DNA of 64,000 nucleotides from Cyclospora cayetanensis. Taxonomy: Eukaryota; Apicomplexa; Conoidasida; Eucoccidiorida; Eimeriidae. Location: NCBI RefSeq assembly GCF_002999335.1, contig NW_020312492.1, positions 62,001 through 126,000 on the forward strand, given 5' to 3'. Under the pieces are notes generated by a model. That model did not search any database, had not been told where the DNA came from, and saw nothing but the letters and a program-made list of their open reading frames with translations. Made by a program: the position numbers and the translations under genes. Shown here piece by piece: positions 12,368 to 23,960 of the stretch (its first letter is position 1; each line of letters starts with the position of its first letter).

Positions 12368-15300
12368 ACAAGGCCAGCAGGGCAACGGGCTTTCTTTTTC
12401 GAATACTTTTGGTGCTGCCTCTGGCTTGCGAGAAAACGTTGCAGCTTTGGGCATGATGGCCATATACGTAAATTGTGGTCCACTCATGTGGCCATCAGGC
12501 CCCAGGGGGGTAGGCACACACTGCGCTACCACGCAGGCATTTTACTGGGGGCCTTGGAAGCAGTTTTAGCAAGCCTATCGCCTCGCTCAGTCCAAGTCGA
12601 CAGTGGACAATTGTGCTTGCGTTACATTTACAACATGGTGCAACGAAATATTCAAACAGATCCAAAGGTGACTATCAGATTAGACAGTAATCATATTTTT
12701 ATGGTTTAAGAGCGACACAGAAGATTTGTTTTTTGCCTGTTTACAAGCCTGGGGGGAGATTCACATTGCATCTATCGAGGGACCTCTTTGCTAAGTACTC
12801 TAGAGCCTCTCCATACAAGCAAGCACGCAAGCCTCCAGTTGCACCAACAACAACTTTTTGCGCTAAGCCTCAATGTGAAATATGAGACGATTAGACCCAC
12901 GGCTAGCAATGGTAGTGCCAAACGCCGGCAGGGCAGTTTCTTAATATTAGAAGTGGTCGCAACTAGGCACATGCGGTGCCTCTGCCTTGCCCCAAGCTTT
13001 CCCGTTTCTCCTGAGGTACCAAGCTGCAGTGGTAGCCCTTGACGAGCCCATCCTGTATGCATGTAGTGTCTTCCTGGTCATTCACGGGCCGCTACTGCTG
13101 ATTGTACCGGGCATGATAGCCCATGAGTGTGCTATGGGGACATCTGCGACCCTGTAAGGTCGACAACAGCCGATTAAGCACCACAATCCGGGTGTGAAGG
13201 TGGTTAAAGAGTTTTACTTTGAGGCGCATCCGCACGGGACCCAGTCGCCTGGGAGTGAAGGAGACTTGTACTTATGCCAGATGCTATGGAAGTAGCTGTA
13301 CGTCAGCCGGCTTACAGTGAATGTGTGAGGTGCAATTAGCCGGACGTCCGCAGCCACCCAGTTGTTAGCGTTGCAAAGCGATGGCTTCCCTTTACACTGC
13401 CCCATGAGGAGGCTCCTAAAGTGTGGAGCAAAAGGAGAATATCCTAATTAGCGTGATTAAGAGTATGAACCGCCGAAATACTTGAAGGATAATGGTTTGC
13501 GGATGATGAATCCTTCCTTCACCTGTCGGCCTATGCCCCTAGGCGCTAAATGCAGGATGAAGTCTCCCACGAGCTGCACCAGCGCTGCTCAAAGGCTCGG
13601 AGTAGTTGGCATGCCGAACCCCTAAGAGCATCCTATTGCTTCGGCGCGATGGTCGAAAGCCGGACTCCCCAAATGTGCCAGAGCAGAACGAGAGGGGGGG
13701 AGCCTTTAAGGGTCTCTGCCCGTTCGGCGGGCAGCCGTGCAACAGAAGATCTCTTTCTTGAGGGCAGCAATGGAGTTCGTAGTGATCGTCCCTGCGTTTG
13801 ACCTAGGAAACCCTGACGACCATATCTTGATGAGAATAACATTATTCCGGTGTAGCGAAGCACTCGCTGTTGATGTGAAGTTGCCCGGCAGCTTTCAGGA
13901 TGGCCCCAAAAGTATTATTCTTTCTCCCGCTGCATTGCATGTGTTCTTGAATATGAACTGAAACCAGAATCTTCAGCTAAATATCGAAGCCAGTAATAAT
14001 TGCTCTAGAGTATTCCATTGCTCGAAAGCAGGAAGTAGCTCGCAAGCCTGAATACGGGAATTTGCCGTCATTGCCGCTGGTGCATAAAACACCATGAGCA
14101 CTGGTGGTGATATCACTTCTTGGTTCTGAAAGCCTTCATCCGCTTCCTCTATGGCCTTCAGCTTCATGAATCTATTGGAATGGTCCAAGCCCGTTTTTCA
14201 CTAAACCATTGACGAGTTCGGGATAGGGAGCTCCTTAAAGCATTCAAACAGGACGTCTGACTCTTATTAGAAAGCAGCGAGCCTCTGTGATGTGGCAGAA
14301 TGGCTCCGCCATACATTTGAACCTCCCTGAAGTTGAGCCCAAGGCGAAGTTGTCATAGTACGGCATATGTGTAGGTATGTCGCATTGGCGCCCGTCGGTG
14401 TGCGGAAGCACACTTGCCTCAACCATATTCTGAGACCCTGTGTGATTCCGGCTGGAAGCACTCTCGCGTGAAGCTGCAGAGCACTAGCTGCCGTTGCAGG
14501 TTTTCTCGAGAAGACAGTATCTGATGAGGAAATCTCATCCGAATACTACAGTCCGTATGATATGGGATTCTATTTTCCTTCTCACCCCTTGGCGTATACT
14601 TTTGTCCTTCCCTCCTCAGCATCCGTGGCATGCTGAGACGTGCAAAACAGGACTGAGGAGACCCGACGATCACCTTTCGCAGAAACTCCGATAAGCTTTT
14701 AGCCTGCAGATTAGCGAGGATTCTTCCTCGTAATTCGCGAACCAAAGTTTAGGGGGTTGAAAATGTTCCTAGAAATTCACCGAGGGACAGTGAGCGCTGC
14801 ATCCAGCTGGAGCTAACCCTCATCCACAGAACCCAACCATTCACTGAATAAAATCGGGGAGTGTCGGCACGGATAAGTGCACCCAACACATTGCTAGCTG
14901 TTCAGTTCTTCATCTGATATGTCCAGTAGGAGGTGTCTCGGAAAAACAGGAGCTCTAGGTGCCTCATGTGAGTCCACTTAATGTGACACGTCAAGCGCAC
15001 GTTGGCAGTCCATTCGCAGTACAGCTTGAAAAGAGCCAGACGACCTTTGGCTCGCGTGAAGTCTTTCGGAATTAAGGTGAAGCAGAGAATTTTCTGCTCA
15101 AGAAGTGCCTAAAAGGGTCCACAAGATGCGCGTCTTACAGGCACATGTAAGCGCATCGCGAAGTTGCCTAGGGGTGCAATCTGTTGCTTGTGCTGTCTAG
15201 ATAGGGCAAAAGGGGAATGTATTTGCTGATAGCATCTGAATAGCACCAAGGAATACTCTGATTCTACAGGGAACTGCACATACTTCCCAGCCCCTTGAGC

Positions 15301-17640
15301 ACTTAGGGCAATGCGTATCCAAAGCTGAAACATGGGTAGGGCTTCGATCAGAAGACATGCAAAGAGCCCTGGGCCCGGTGGACAGCACGTTAAAAGGCCT
15401 TATCTGAGAATTACTCGAATGCCTGTGCAAAGTGCTTTGCAGTCACCATCCCCCTCATACTGTGACTCGTTGTGGCAGCTATCCTCGCTTAGAGTAATAG
15501 GCACGGTCCTCCTGCGCGACACAGGCAGTACATCCCCCAATTCTATTGTCAAGATAAACTCGAATTTTATTGATGTTGGCTAACGCTGTGCCCCTTTGTT
15601 TACTCGCTAGAACATTGTCGAGGACTCTGAATGGTTGCTGGGTAACGCACTCTGTGAAGTTTGCTTGAGTAAAAGGCACCTAATTGCTTCAGAATTAGTT
15701 CAAGGCCTTCCTACTCTCCTCATGCTGATACAGTTCAAAACATTAGTATAACCCCCGTAGGCACAAAGAGTCCCACGGCCCTAAACGGAGGCTTTGCATA
15801 GTGGGGTGCCTTTCCCCTGCGTACCGGTCAGGAGGATCCATTACGGAATGCAAATGGACGCTACAAACTGTATAAGGTGTAAATATACTTCACTGCGCTA
15901 TGATACATAATAGCTATATACACTAAAGCTGTAACTTGCGCAGAGGTACGTTTCAGAGCCCGGAAAAGGGGCCTGGCCAGTGGCATCCAGACGGCAAGCA
16001 CGCCAGCGCGCCGTGATCTTACGTACTCTCAGGGGGCCATGGCGTGACGCTGAAACCAGTATCAAATAACGCCCACAAACTAATTACCAAGAATTTTTTT
16101 AAAAATCTTTTGGAACATCTGTATTTGAAGGAGAGGAGAGCCTCGCAAGGAAATGCAACGGCAGGGACTCTCACAAGAAGTGTAGTGGTTTGAAGCTGCG
16201 CGCTTCTGCCTCCAGAGAAGCAAGCTAGAGCTTTAGTCCCGATAATTCATTAAGTGTAACTGTGTTTTTGCGCCGCCTGCAGTATTCTGTAGCTTCGGCG
16301 ATAGCAAAGCATAGGACTAGGGCTAGGGATAGATACGACAATATAACAAAGAACACTTGGCTACAGTGAAGCCAAAGGGGCTGGATCCATAGCGCGGCTA
16401 CAGTAGCGGCCAGAATGGTCATAGTGAAGTGGCAGTAAAGCAACCACAGTAGTATTAGCTGTGGTACTTGAGAACGGTAAGCCAAATACCAGTCCACTGT
16501 CATTGTGTGTATTGTATTTTCAGTAGCTATACTTGTCTATGCTACAGATCTGGTTTGCGTCTGAAGCTGCACCAAATCTACCCACCCAAAGTACCACTTC
16601 CTAATAGCTGCCACACGATAACTCGGCGACAAAAAGTTCCAACTCCATGGCTGTCAGAGGCCTGATGCAACCATATTCTCGATTTTTTCACAAGCAAGAG
16701 CATGCATATTTCTGATTTTTAGGTAATGAATTTAGCTCCACTACAGCGGTACACCACAACAAGCTTCCCTTTTCCCGTTAAATGTGCGCTTCGTAGAACA
16801 CTCTTCGCCTTCCAACCAAGTTAAGATCCACAACGATGTACGGATGATCAGCCGTGGTGGCTCCCACACATTCTTTTGTGCAAAGATGTTGGTCATTAGC
16901 TTGGATTCATGGGGGGAGGCAAGCACCTTGGAGATAGCACTTGTGATAGGCTGAGTGCCTTGGGAGTCATGTTTAAAGATTACTTCGTAATTGTTTTGCG
17001 GATTACCTGGACACTACAGCATCACTCTGCGCGAATAGTCAAACCTGCCAGCCAGTTCTTCACAAAAAGATATTTTGAGATACCTTGCATTGTAGAGAGA
17101 GTTTTCATGCAGCTTACCCAGTCTTTTCTTTCTTCTTATTTTAGCACACGCCCTCGCGTACCACACCTGTCCCTAGAGACCAACTAGGCGCAGATCAGCA
17201 GAAGATTTCCGGCTCTATTGCCACTCTCCAGCAGAGAAAACGCAAAAGCATTGCAACTAGAAAACCAAGAGTGAGCACTTGGCCATAGGAATACATAGAA
17301 GGGAAGGATTGTGAATATAGTAACGAATAGCAAACAAGGGACCAAACCGACACGACCGTAGCGCCGTGAAGAATCGCCGTCCCCGGATAGCTAAAACCTA
17401 TGAGCCTCTGCTACGACGAAACAGAAGACATTGAAACATGTATATAGAATCGAAATGCACACTGCTCTATCAGTGCTTTCGCAACGTAGAGCAGTGTGTG
17501 CACACCAATGCAACTTGCTTGTGTCGCATAGTCAGCCTTCAAGCCCCAAAAGTGGCATGAGCAAGTATGTGGAATCATACTTGGGGTTTTTTTCGCGCAT
17601 ATGTCTGAGTGTAAAGATCGCCTTTAAATAGTAACCGTCA
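12368..17640. other. Gene-poor interval, no supported gene
   Basis: More than 5 kb with only short frames. Frames at 13550-13961 (+), 13973-14188 (-), 14419-14745 (-) and 15109-15430 (-) were read and show no recognisable domain or splice-linked continuation. CAG runs are absent. The 3' LTR of the minus-strand gypsy element ending near 17.65 kb would be expected in this interval, but I could not identify one. Confidence 0.4.
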
Positions 17641-18289
17641 ACTTTTAAAACAATATCAGTGGATCAAAGTAAGCAATTCAGGGAAGCCATGCCCGGCGCA
17701 AAAGACAGGCACTCGTCGGGAAACCCGGGGAATACCGTTCATGAAAACTAGCGTTGTGGGTCGAGCAGAATCGCAAACTTTCTCCCAGTCAGCTACATTC
17801 TCAGCTTCTTCATGGTCAATAAATAAAGCTGGCACTTCACACCTCATCTTACTAGAAACTCGGGTGTCATGAGTCTTCAGCGCTCAATAGTCCTACAATC
17901 CAGCTCTTCTGTGGTCCCCGAGGATCGTCCGCATACACGCGGTTACCTGTGCATCAATGCCTTGAAATAAATATGGGTGTTGACCACTTCTCTGGAAGAA
18001 GACTTTGATAGTTTTCTGGCATCTAAAGCTTTCAGGAACCTCGATAGAGGTGCGCTGCTGTTTCTTAGCTAGAGAATCGCATTTGTTCCAGCCACCTAAC
18101 AGCAAGCGTTTTCATCCTCGTTTTTCCATGCATATCGAACAACATGCCAATCCATCAGGACCAAATCTACAGGCTCAAAACTCACAGCCGACAGTCACTT
18201 GTCTTGTCATGGCTTCTTTCTCTTGATCTATGCGAACACATTCACGTGCAGTGGCTAGCAGTTGGCTGAATTGCTGCACCCCTATGGGT

Positions 18290-20430
18290 GACTGCTAATC
18301 CCTGATCATCAGGCCCTGGTCTGGAGCGAAGAGCAGAACATTAGTGTCGATCGAGTTGCCTAATTTATGCGGAAGATCAACGGCCAGACGAATGTAAAGG
18401 TGCATTGAATCCTTAATCAACACAGATGCGCTCTGTCGGTCCATCTGCCTCATGGTGGCGTGCAGGAATAATATTAAAATCAATGTATAGGAATGGCATA
18501 CGGGACTGCCAGAATGTACAAAAAGCTCTGGACGCCGATCCGTATACGTTTAAGGAATTCATTAGACTTGCGGACACGAGCAAGGAACATTTGAGGGACT
18601 TCCTGAGCCGTGACAGAAGTGGAGCAAGGGATGAAACAGGCACATTTGTTGAGCACATCGACAAGGGTGTAGATGATTTTCTGACCCTTGGCCTCTGGCA
18701 GTTCAATAAAATACATAGTCAAATTAAGTTTAACTCATTCACTGCCGAAACGCCTTTCCAAAGGCCGGGCCCAGGAAAATTGTATCGCTTCAGCTGCAAA
18801 CAATGTGAACATGGCATTGCGTACTCAACTGCCACGACACGCATCTTAGGGCACCAGAAACGCCTTATGAGCTTTCCCGCAATAGTGCGTGTCTCACCCA
18901 GACCCGAAAGAACATGACTATGTGCTTTTACAAAATGGCACTGCAGGTCGGTTTAAGTGTACAAACAAAGGAATCCTTGGTTTGTTTTGGAAGGTATCCG
19001 GTGATTCTCAACTTCGTAGTGTTTCACGCCTTCCACATTATGTTTTTTGAAGCGAGGATGCATGGGTGTCGAAAACATGGAACGCCTTCAATCCTGATAG
19101 AAACCGATAAACGTTACAGAAAAGAGCCATTGCGCTGCACAATAGTAAGCCGCCGGGGCTTGACGAGAGCGCGTTGTCGGCTGCGTTGGTGATGGTTTTA
19201 ATGCACTTCATTGCAAAGTGCTACTGTAAGAGACACTAAAGCCAATTAGCAGCTGTAAAAATGGTATATCAACGACTAGTGGTTGGACCAGAAGGTAAAA
19301 CGATGCCCCGTTAAATAGTGCAGGCACTTCTCCTCGGCCTTCCATACCGCACAAACCTGCTTTTCCAGTATTTGGTATCGCTGCTTGTTCTCGAGGCCAC
19401 AAGGATAGCAAACAATATTCTGATCTTTCGGTGAATTCATAGCTATCTCAAAAGGATAAAATGCACCATTATGTCACTAGCATCGGCAATCCCGAACAAA
19501 TAACGCTCATCCTCAGTCAGTGCGAGCACCGGAGGAGTTGTATGCTTGCTGATAAGCGTCCCTGCTACGGCATCGGCTTCCTCTGTACATACCATGGAGT
19601 GAGCTTTCTTAAGTCGGTTAGTCAAGGGCTTGGACCAAACCCAGAAATAAAGTTTCAGTAATAAGATGCAGCCCTGGAGAACCTCTCAGTGTCCTTGCAG
19701 ATATGCAAAGGTAGACGCCACTCCTCGATCACTTTAATTTTTGCGGGATCTGGCACAACTTTTCACGGTCGAAATGAGAAATCTCACAAAAGAACAATTA
19801 GCTTCTTGCAAAACAAGGTTTTTCTCGCCTTCGCTTGCCACTGCTTTTTCCGCAACAGCTGTAGGTGCTATAGAGCCTTTCAAACCTTGTGGCAGAGCAC
19901 TGAGACGTCGTCCATGTAGACAACCATCCATTCCTGCTTGGAAAACTCTTGAATTCGGATTATCTGGCTCCTAAAGTTTGCAGAAGGCATTCATCAAGCT
20001 CGACCGGCATACAGGCATACTTGAGTAGGTGGATGCGAGTGTGGACGCTGTCTATGCCTGGCGAGGTAGATGTATATGTACGAGAACGCGTCTGTGAAGT
20101 CAAATGTCGATCAGACTGTGGCTTAGTGTACTTTGTCAAGTTATTAGCCAGTATGAGGCACTGGACTCCTATTTCACAGTGGTCTGGTTGAGGGCCTTGG
20201 AGCTAACTCACATGTGCTACCTGCAGTCCTTTTGCGGCATGAACCTTGGGTTGTACCCGGACTTCCTGGTCAATTTCCACACTTTGCCTTCTCCAACAAA
20301 TTATCCGCCTGCCGCTCAATCCGCTCTTCGTGCTATGGAAGCCTCCGGTACCGTGGAACCTAGCGGGGAATGCCCAAGGTTTGTTTCAATACGAGAGGCT
20401 GGGCAATCAGCAGGTGGCTAGCCTGCTAGC
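18290..20430 (-). pseudogene. pol remnant of element 1: RT, RNase H, integrase
   Basis: Order on the minus strand: an RT N-terminal segment with SKALNQTTVK (families: YRALNxxT) near 20.2 kb; an MPxxL-like box with a frameshift; the RT catalytic box VVYMDDVSVL at about 19.9 kb; the RT-RNase H linker with LKKA, PVLAL and DAS (19443-19625); and an RNase H segment with YQILEKQ, HYLTG and a degenerate TDH box, where WSNH is followed by a stop (19270-19400). The integrase zinc finger has RRFWCPKM and CSHC, and the core has ELPEAKG, VLNK and FIPC (18480-18722). A relic of the HPQTDGQTER box reads HHEADGPTER near 18.43 kb. The first integrase catalytic Asp is replaced by Tyr (MYFIELP). Multiple stops make it non-functional. 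Confidence 0.92.
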
Positions 20431-20609
20431 AGTTTGTCAGGATTTGGCACACTCACGAGCTAGCTATCTCAATCTTTGCTTACTCCTGCTGTGTTCTGGG
20501 TAAATCTTAATTCAAAGCTCAGCATACAACCCATATGTGAAGCAGTAAAACGGAATATATGCTCTCTCACTGCGCTGCTGAGGCCCACATGAATCCTCTG
20601 GCTCAACTT

Positions 20610-21890
20610 ATTAAGATACCAACTCTGTCCCGCTCAACTTAGATAAACTGAGCATTGTGGAGGCGACAAGGATAAAGCTGTTAATATACTTACCCGTTAC
20701 AGTACGCTCCACTCTGCGCAGCTGTGGCATCAAGGCTGCCCTCCATCGGGTCCACCATGTCAATCCTACGATTACATCATGATGCATGCGTTCTGCTCTT
20801 TGACGAAACCCAGGTGGGAGCTTGTCGTTTCTCCTTTTTGCCTTGTTTGCTAGCCAGGCAGCCTGCTTCGGCTGGACCCGGCTCAATATTCAAGTTCTTT
20901 TGATCTATGCATGCGCTTGCAGTTTCGAATTGTTCGGCCCAGTTTCCCACAATATAAGTAAGCGGTTGTTGAAGGCTGTCTGGGACTGCGCACAGGCGTA
21001 GACCCTGCCTAATTGTTTTTCCTCCCCCAACTTTGACTACATTTTCGGTCCTGTTGACGCAGCCCCAACATCCATTGGCTCAGAATGTCGGCTTAGTTCT
21101 CCAGTTTCTGCCAAAGGCGGCGGACTTGTGCTCCTTTGCCCCTGGAACGGACTAGTCGATCGTTTTCGTGTAAATTTGCTTAATTGCTGAGCCGCTGCCC
21201 AACATCTGACCACCTGGCACGACGCATTGGGTAGAACTGAGATAAATCAAACATAAAAGCTGTTGGTATCCATTGTGGCGTTTGCGAGCAAAGGCCCATA
21301 TTTCTTAGTTTACAAGTCTGTGGCTAGACTTTCTTGCCTCAATTTTCTAGATTCTCCCAAAGTTTGCTGTTGATATTGTCTCGACCAAAAACCATGTCTC
21401 AGGGCTGGTAGGAAGGCTTGAGATGCAGTGAATCGTGCAACAAGGCGAATTTGCCTACACGGATGGGACATAGCTTGAAGTGCTCCTTTATCTAAAAAGC
21501 ATGCCGCTAAGTGCATTTGTATTTCTTCATTCAGAGGATGCAAAGCGAGTTAAATCTCTAGCCGACTGATGAAACCTGCACCTCTTCATCCGTATGGCCG
21601 TCGTACGTTCCTAATCGGCATAAACTCATCCACGTATCCATGAACACTTCGTCGGCTTAAAAGTCTTACCTTTGTACCAGCTGTTTAGATCCGACATGCA
21701 CAATAGCATGCATCCCGGCCTCTTCGGCTGTGAACGGCGTTGTGCGGCTCCTAACGACGACCGCCAACGGGTGTTTTCCAGAGTGCCAGCGGGAAAGTCA
21801 GACAAGGAAGCTACCACATCACTGAATCGACATCAGATAACTAGGGAAATTTTTGACATCTGACTGCAACTGCAGCTAGTGGGTAAACGG
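20610..21890 (-). pseudogene. gag-protease remnant of element 1
   Basis: The minus-strand translation is broken by stops and frame changes. The gag part shares short motifs with element 3, for example a tryptophan-centred SWYKG at about 21.68 kb and a zinc-knuckle relic. In the knuckle, a CysGlyLys...Cys core survives at 20919-20962, but the first Cys is Tyr and the His is Arg. Downstream, HHDVIVGLTWW at about 20.75-20.78 kb matches the end of retropepsin domains, where families show DVILGxDWL. The DSG/DTG catalytic triad of the protease was not found in this copy. Confidence 0.7.
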
Positions 21891-21899
21891 GGAACAGCT

Positions 21900-22260
21900 G
21901 CTTCACACCATGCACTGGCGCCACACTTGGTGCAGTTCTAACAGAATGTTACTGAATTTTACTTTTTGAAAAAAATACTGCCTCCTTTTCCTGATCCCGC
22001 TTATCTGGGCTTCAGGCATGGAGCAGAGGGCCAGCTAGGATGGGCCTGAATGCACTGTCTAAGCACTGTGAGCACTGTCAGCTAGTTGCATATAGCATCT
22101 AGCGCACACACTGCGTCTTCTTATACGTCGGGCTCAGATTACCCCAAAATATAGACAATACAAAAACGGATAAACCAATAGGTCAATCCCTAGTTCTTAG
22201 TGAAATAAAACTAGTGCATTAAAGTGTGTCTAAATGTAGCTTTAGTCCCTACAGGGACGG
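21900..22260 (-). repeat. LTR-like relic E (5' side of element 1)
   Basis: On the minus strand it carries the family's core sequence (minus reading cagtgctcacagtgctta near 22.07 kb), preceded by agaagacgcagtgtgtgcgc and followed by a purine-rich block. The same order of motifs is seen in relics B and F. It sits immediately upstream, in minus-strand sense, of the gag region of element 1, as expected for a 5' LTR. Boundaries are approximate, and the TG...CA ends were not resolved. Confidence 0.6.
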
Positions 22261-23238
22261 TACAACGGGGTAACACTGGCTAATATACTCATCAGCCTGC
22301 CCCGGCACCATGCAGGCCAAATGTAACAAAAGTAGCAACTCCTTAGTGAGAAAAGATGTTGGAGTAGCATTTAGGAGTACACGCAGCAGTACCCCTTATT
22401 GGTTCCTGGCCTGTGAAAAACGACCCGTCCGTGTCTGCTGTAGTCTACCACATTTCGCTCTATAGGACCCTTTACCGTGGGGTACAATTTATCAAAGTGC
22501 CGGCTGTACTTCCTATTTATACTTTGGCAATAAGGTAATAGACAAACAAACTAAAACCACTTTATTTGGCCAGGCCGCTTGAGCGCCGGGTGCATAGATA
22601 GGCGTTACAGAGGCTGCTGCCGCGCAGCTGGCGCATGCCGCGAAAGGTGTTGCAGTGCATCCCGTGGGAGGAGGATTTGCCTTAAGACACTGAATCGGAT
22701 ATTAGATGGTCTTTGATCTTTGTTGGAGGATCTATGCCGCTGAAAACATCGCGTCGAATCCCTGCCGACTGCGCTCACCCGCTCCCCGTTCTTCTCCAGT
22801 GGCATTTAACGGTGATCTCACACTTGATTTCTGCTTGTTTTTCCAGTAAAAAATTAGATTGCTCATCATATAGAGAGTTTGGAGATCCGGCCAAGCCCAC
22901 TTGCAAGTTATTTAATTTTAAAACCTAGGTGCTGGTGCTGGTATCCTCATCCGCTGCGGTTGTGGGCTTGCGCAGTCTTGCATCTGCCTGAATTGCTGCC
23001 CAATTGGGAAAGTACTGGGTGGTTTGTTGGGGTACAACTAGGATCAAGGAAGCCATAAGTGGACAAGCTTTGTGGCGGCCTTGCTGAGAAGCTTGGCCAT
23101 TATAGTATTCGCACGCCGCTCGTCTGCAGAGAGCAGCGGCAGACGGTGCAAGCTGCAATTTGCTGCTGCACAGTGGACTCTACTGCACGAAATTCATTGC
23201 TACATATCAAGTCACTACAGGAGCTGAACGCATCCAAA
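22261..23238. other. Interval upstream of the acidic-protein gene; weak minus-strand frames
   Basis: Contains two short minus-strand frames (22605-22805 and 22925-23158). The second ends in a plausible-looking tail (QADARLRKPTTAADED), but I could not link it to other exons or to a family. The 3' part of the interval must also contain the promoter and 5' UTR of the plus-strand gene that begins at 23239. No firm feature is called. Confidence 0.35.
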
Positions 23239-23960
23239 ATGTCTACTAAGGCGAGTTCAGGAGTTCCTCCTGCGAAGGATGCAGAGGAACAGGTTGACAG
23301 CGGTAAGCTAAGAACATGGTTCCCTGACCCATGCTAAGTCAGGGAACCGGCTACTATCATCCTTCCTCATGGGAGTTTGTGGTCCCCCTTCCCGTCTACA
23401 TCGGTTGCGGACGCAGATGTAGTTGCCTATACCATGGGCAAATCCTTGCCGTTGGTGTCTGCCACTTCCATCCACCATCTTTCTCTTTTTGTTGTACCTT
23501 TTTCACAGCGAGCGAGGTATATGAAGAGGATGGCGAAGAAGAATCATCGGGTGATGAGCAGAAAACTGGAGCTTCGGACCAACAGCCTCAACGCACGGAG
23601 GAGGGCGTGGAAGGCGAGGACGATGAAGACGAAGAGGAGGTTTTGAGCGATGATGAGGATGATGATGATGACAGTTTCGATGAGGGAGAAGTTGCACTTC
23701 TACAGGATGAGGATCAAGCACAAATGGAGAGAAAACGCGCACGCCAGCAGCGTGGGGAAGGGGAAAACCTTGAACCTGAAGAGGACTCGGAGGAGGACAG
23801 CGACGGCGATGACGATGTTCAAGAGGTTGATCTCGATGACGATGATGGGGAAGAAGTAGATGAACAGGGAGCTGAGGATGATGAAGAGGATATAGAGCAA
23901 CTGGAAGATGATGAAGAGGCCGACGTCGAGGAGCCCGAAGCCAAGAGGGCACGGACCTGA
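23239..23960 (+). CDS. Highly acidic Asp/Glu-rich protein with basic C-terminal tail
   Basis: Two exons, 23239-23302 and 23509-23960, joined in phase (donor cggtaagc, acceptor tttcacag), giving about 171 residues. After a short Ser/Lys/Ala N-terminus almost the entire protein is Asp/Glu runs (for example DEDDDDDSFDEGE), with Gln spacers. It ends in EPEAKRART, a basic cluster that could act as a nuclear localisation signal. There is no transmembrane segment or folded domain. The profile, a long acidic disordered tract plus a terminal basic motif, resembles acidic histone chaperones of the prothymosin type and acidic tails of nucleolar proteins. Function is inferred from composition only. Confidence 0.75.

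Larger units (their letters stand above)
17650..22260 (-). mobile_element. Decayed Ty3/gypsy LTR retrotransposon (element 1)
   Basis: Reading the minus strand from 22.26 kb down gives the classical Ty3/gypsy order. First comes an LTR-like sequence, then gag with a degenerate zinc knuckle (20919-20962), the end of the protease (20745-20780), reverse transcriptase with an intact YMDD (19907-19918), RNase H, and integrase zinc-binding and core domains (18920-18410). The integrase C-terminal region, down to about 17.65 kb, is poorly conserved. No clear chromodomain was seen. Integrase following RNase H separates Ty3/gypsy from copia. Frameshifts and stops interrupt every domain, so this is a dead copy. 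LTR retrotransposons of this type are known from Eimeria (established knowledge); assignment to one family with the other relics here rests on shared gag and LTR motifs. A downstream LTR was not found. Confidence 0.9.

Noticed and set aside
17640..17850. Chromodomain at the end of the element 1 integrase
   Set aside because: An IDHEEAE stretch slightly recalls the start of a chromodomain, but the aromatic cage residues and the YLVKWKGY block are missing.
23503..23952. 149-codon His/Pro-rich minus-strand frame
   Set aside because: Antisense shadow of the Asp/Glu-coding repeats in the acidic-protein gene.
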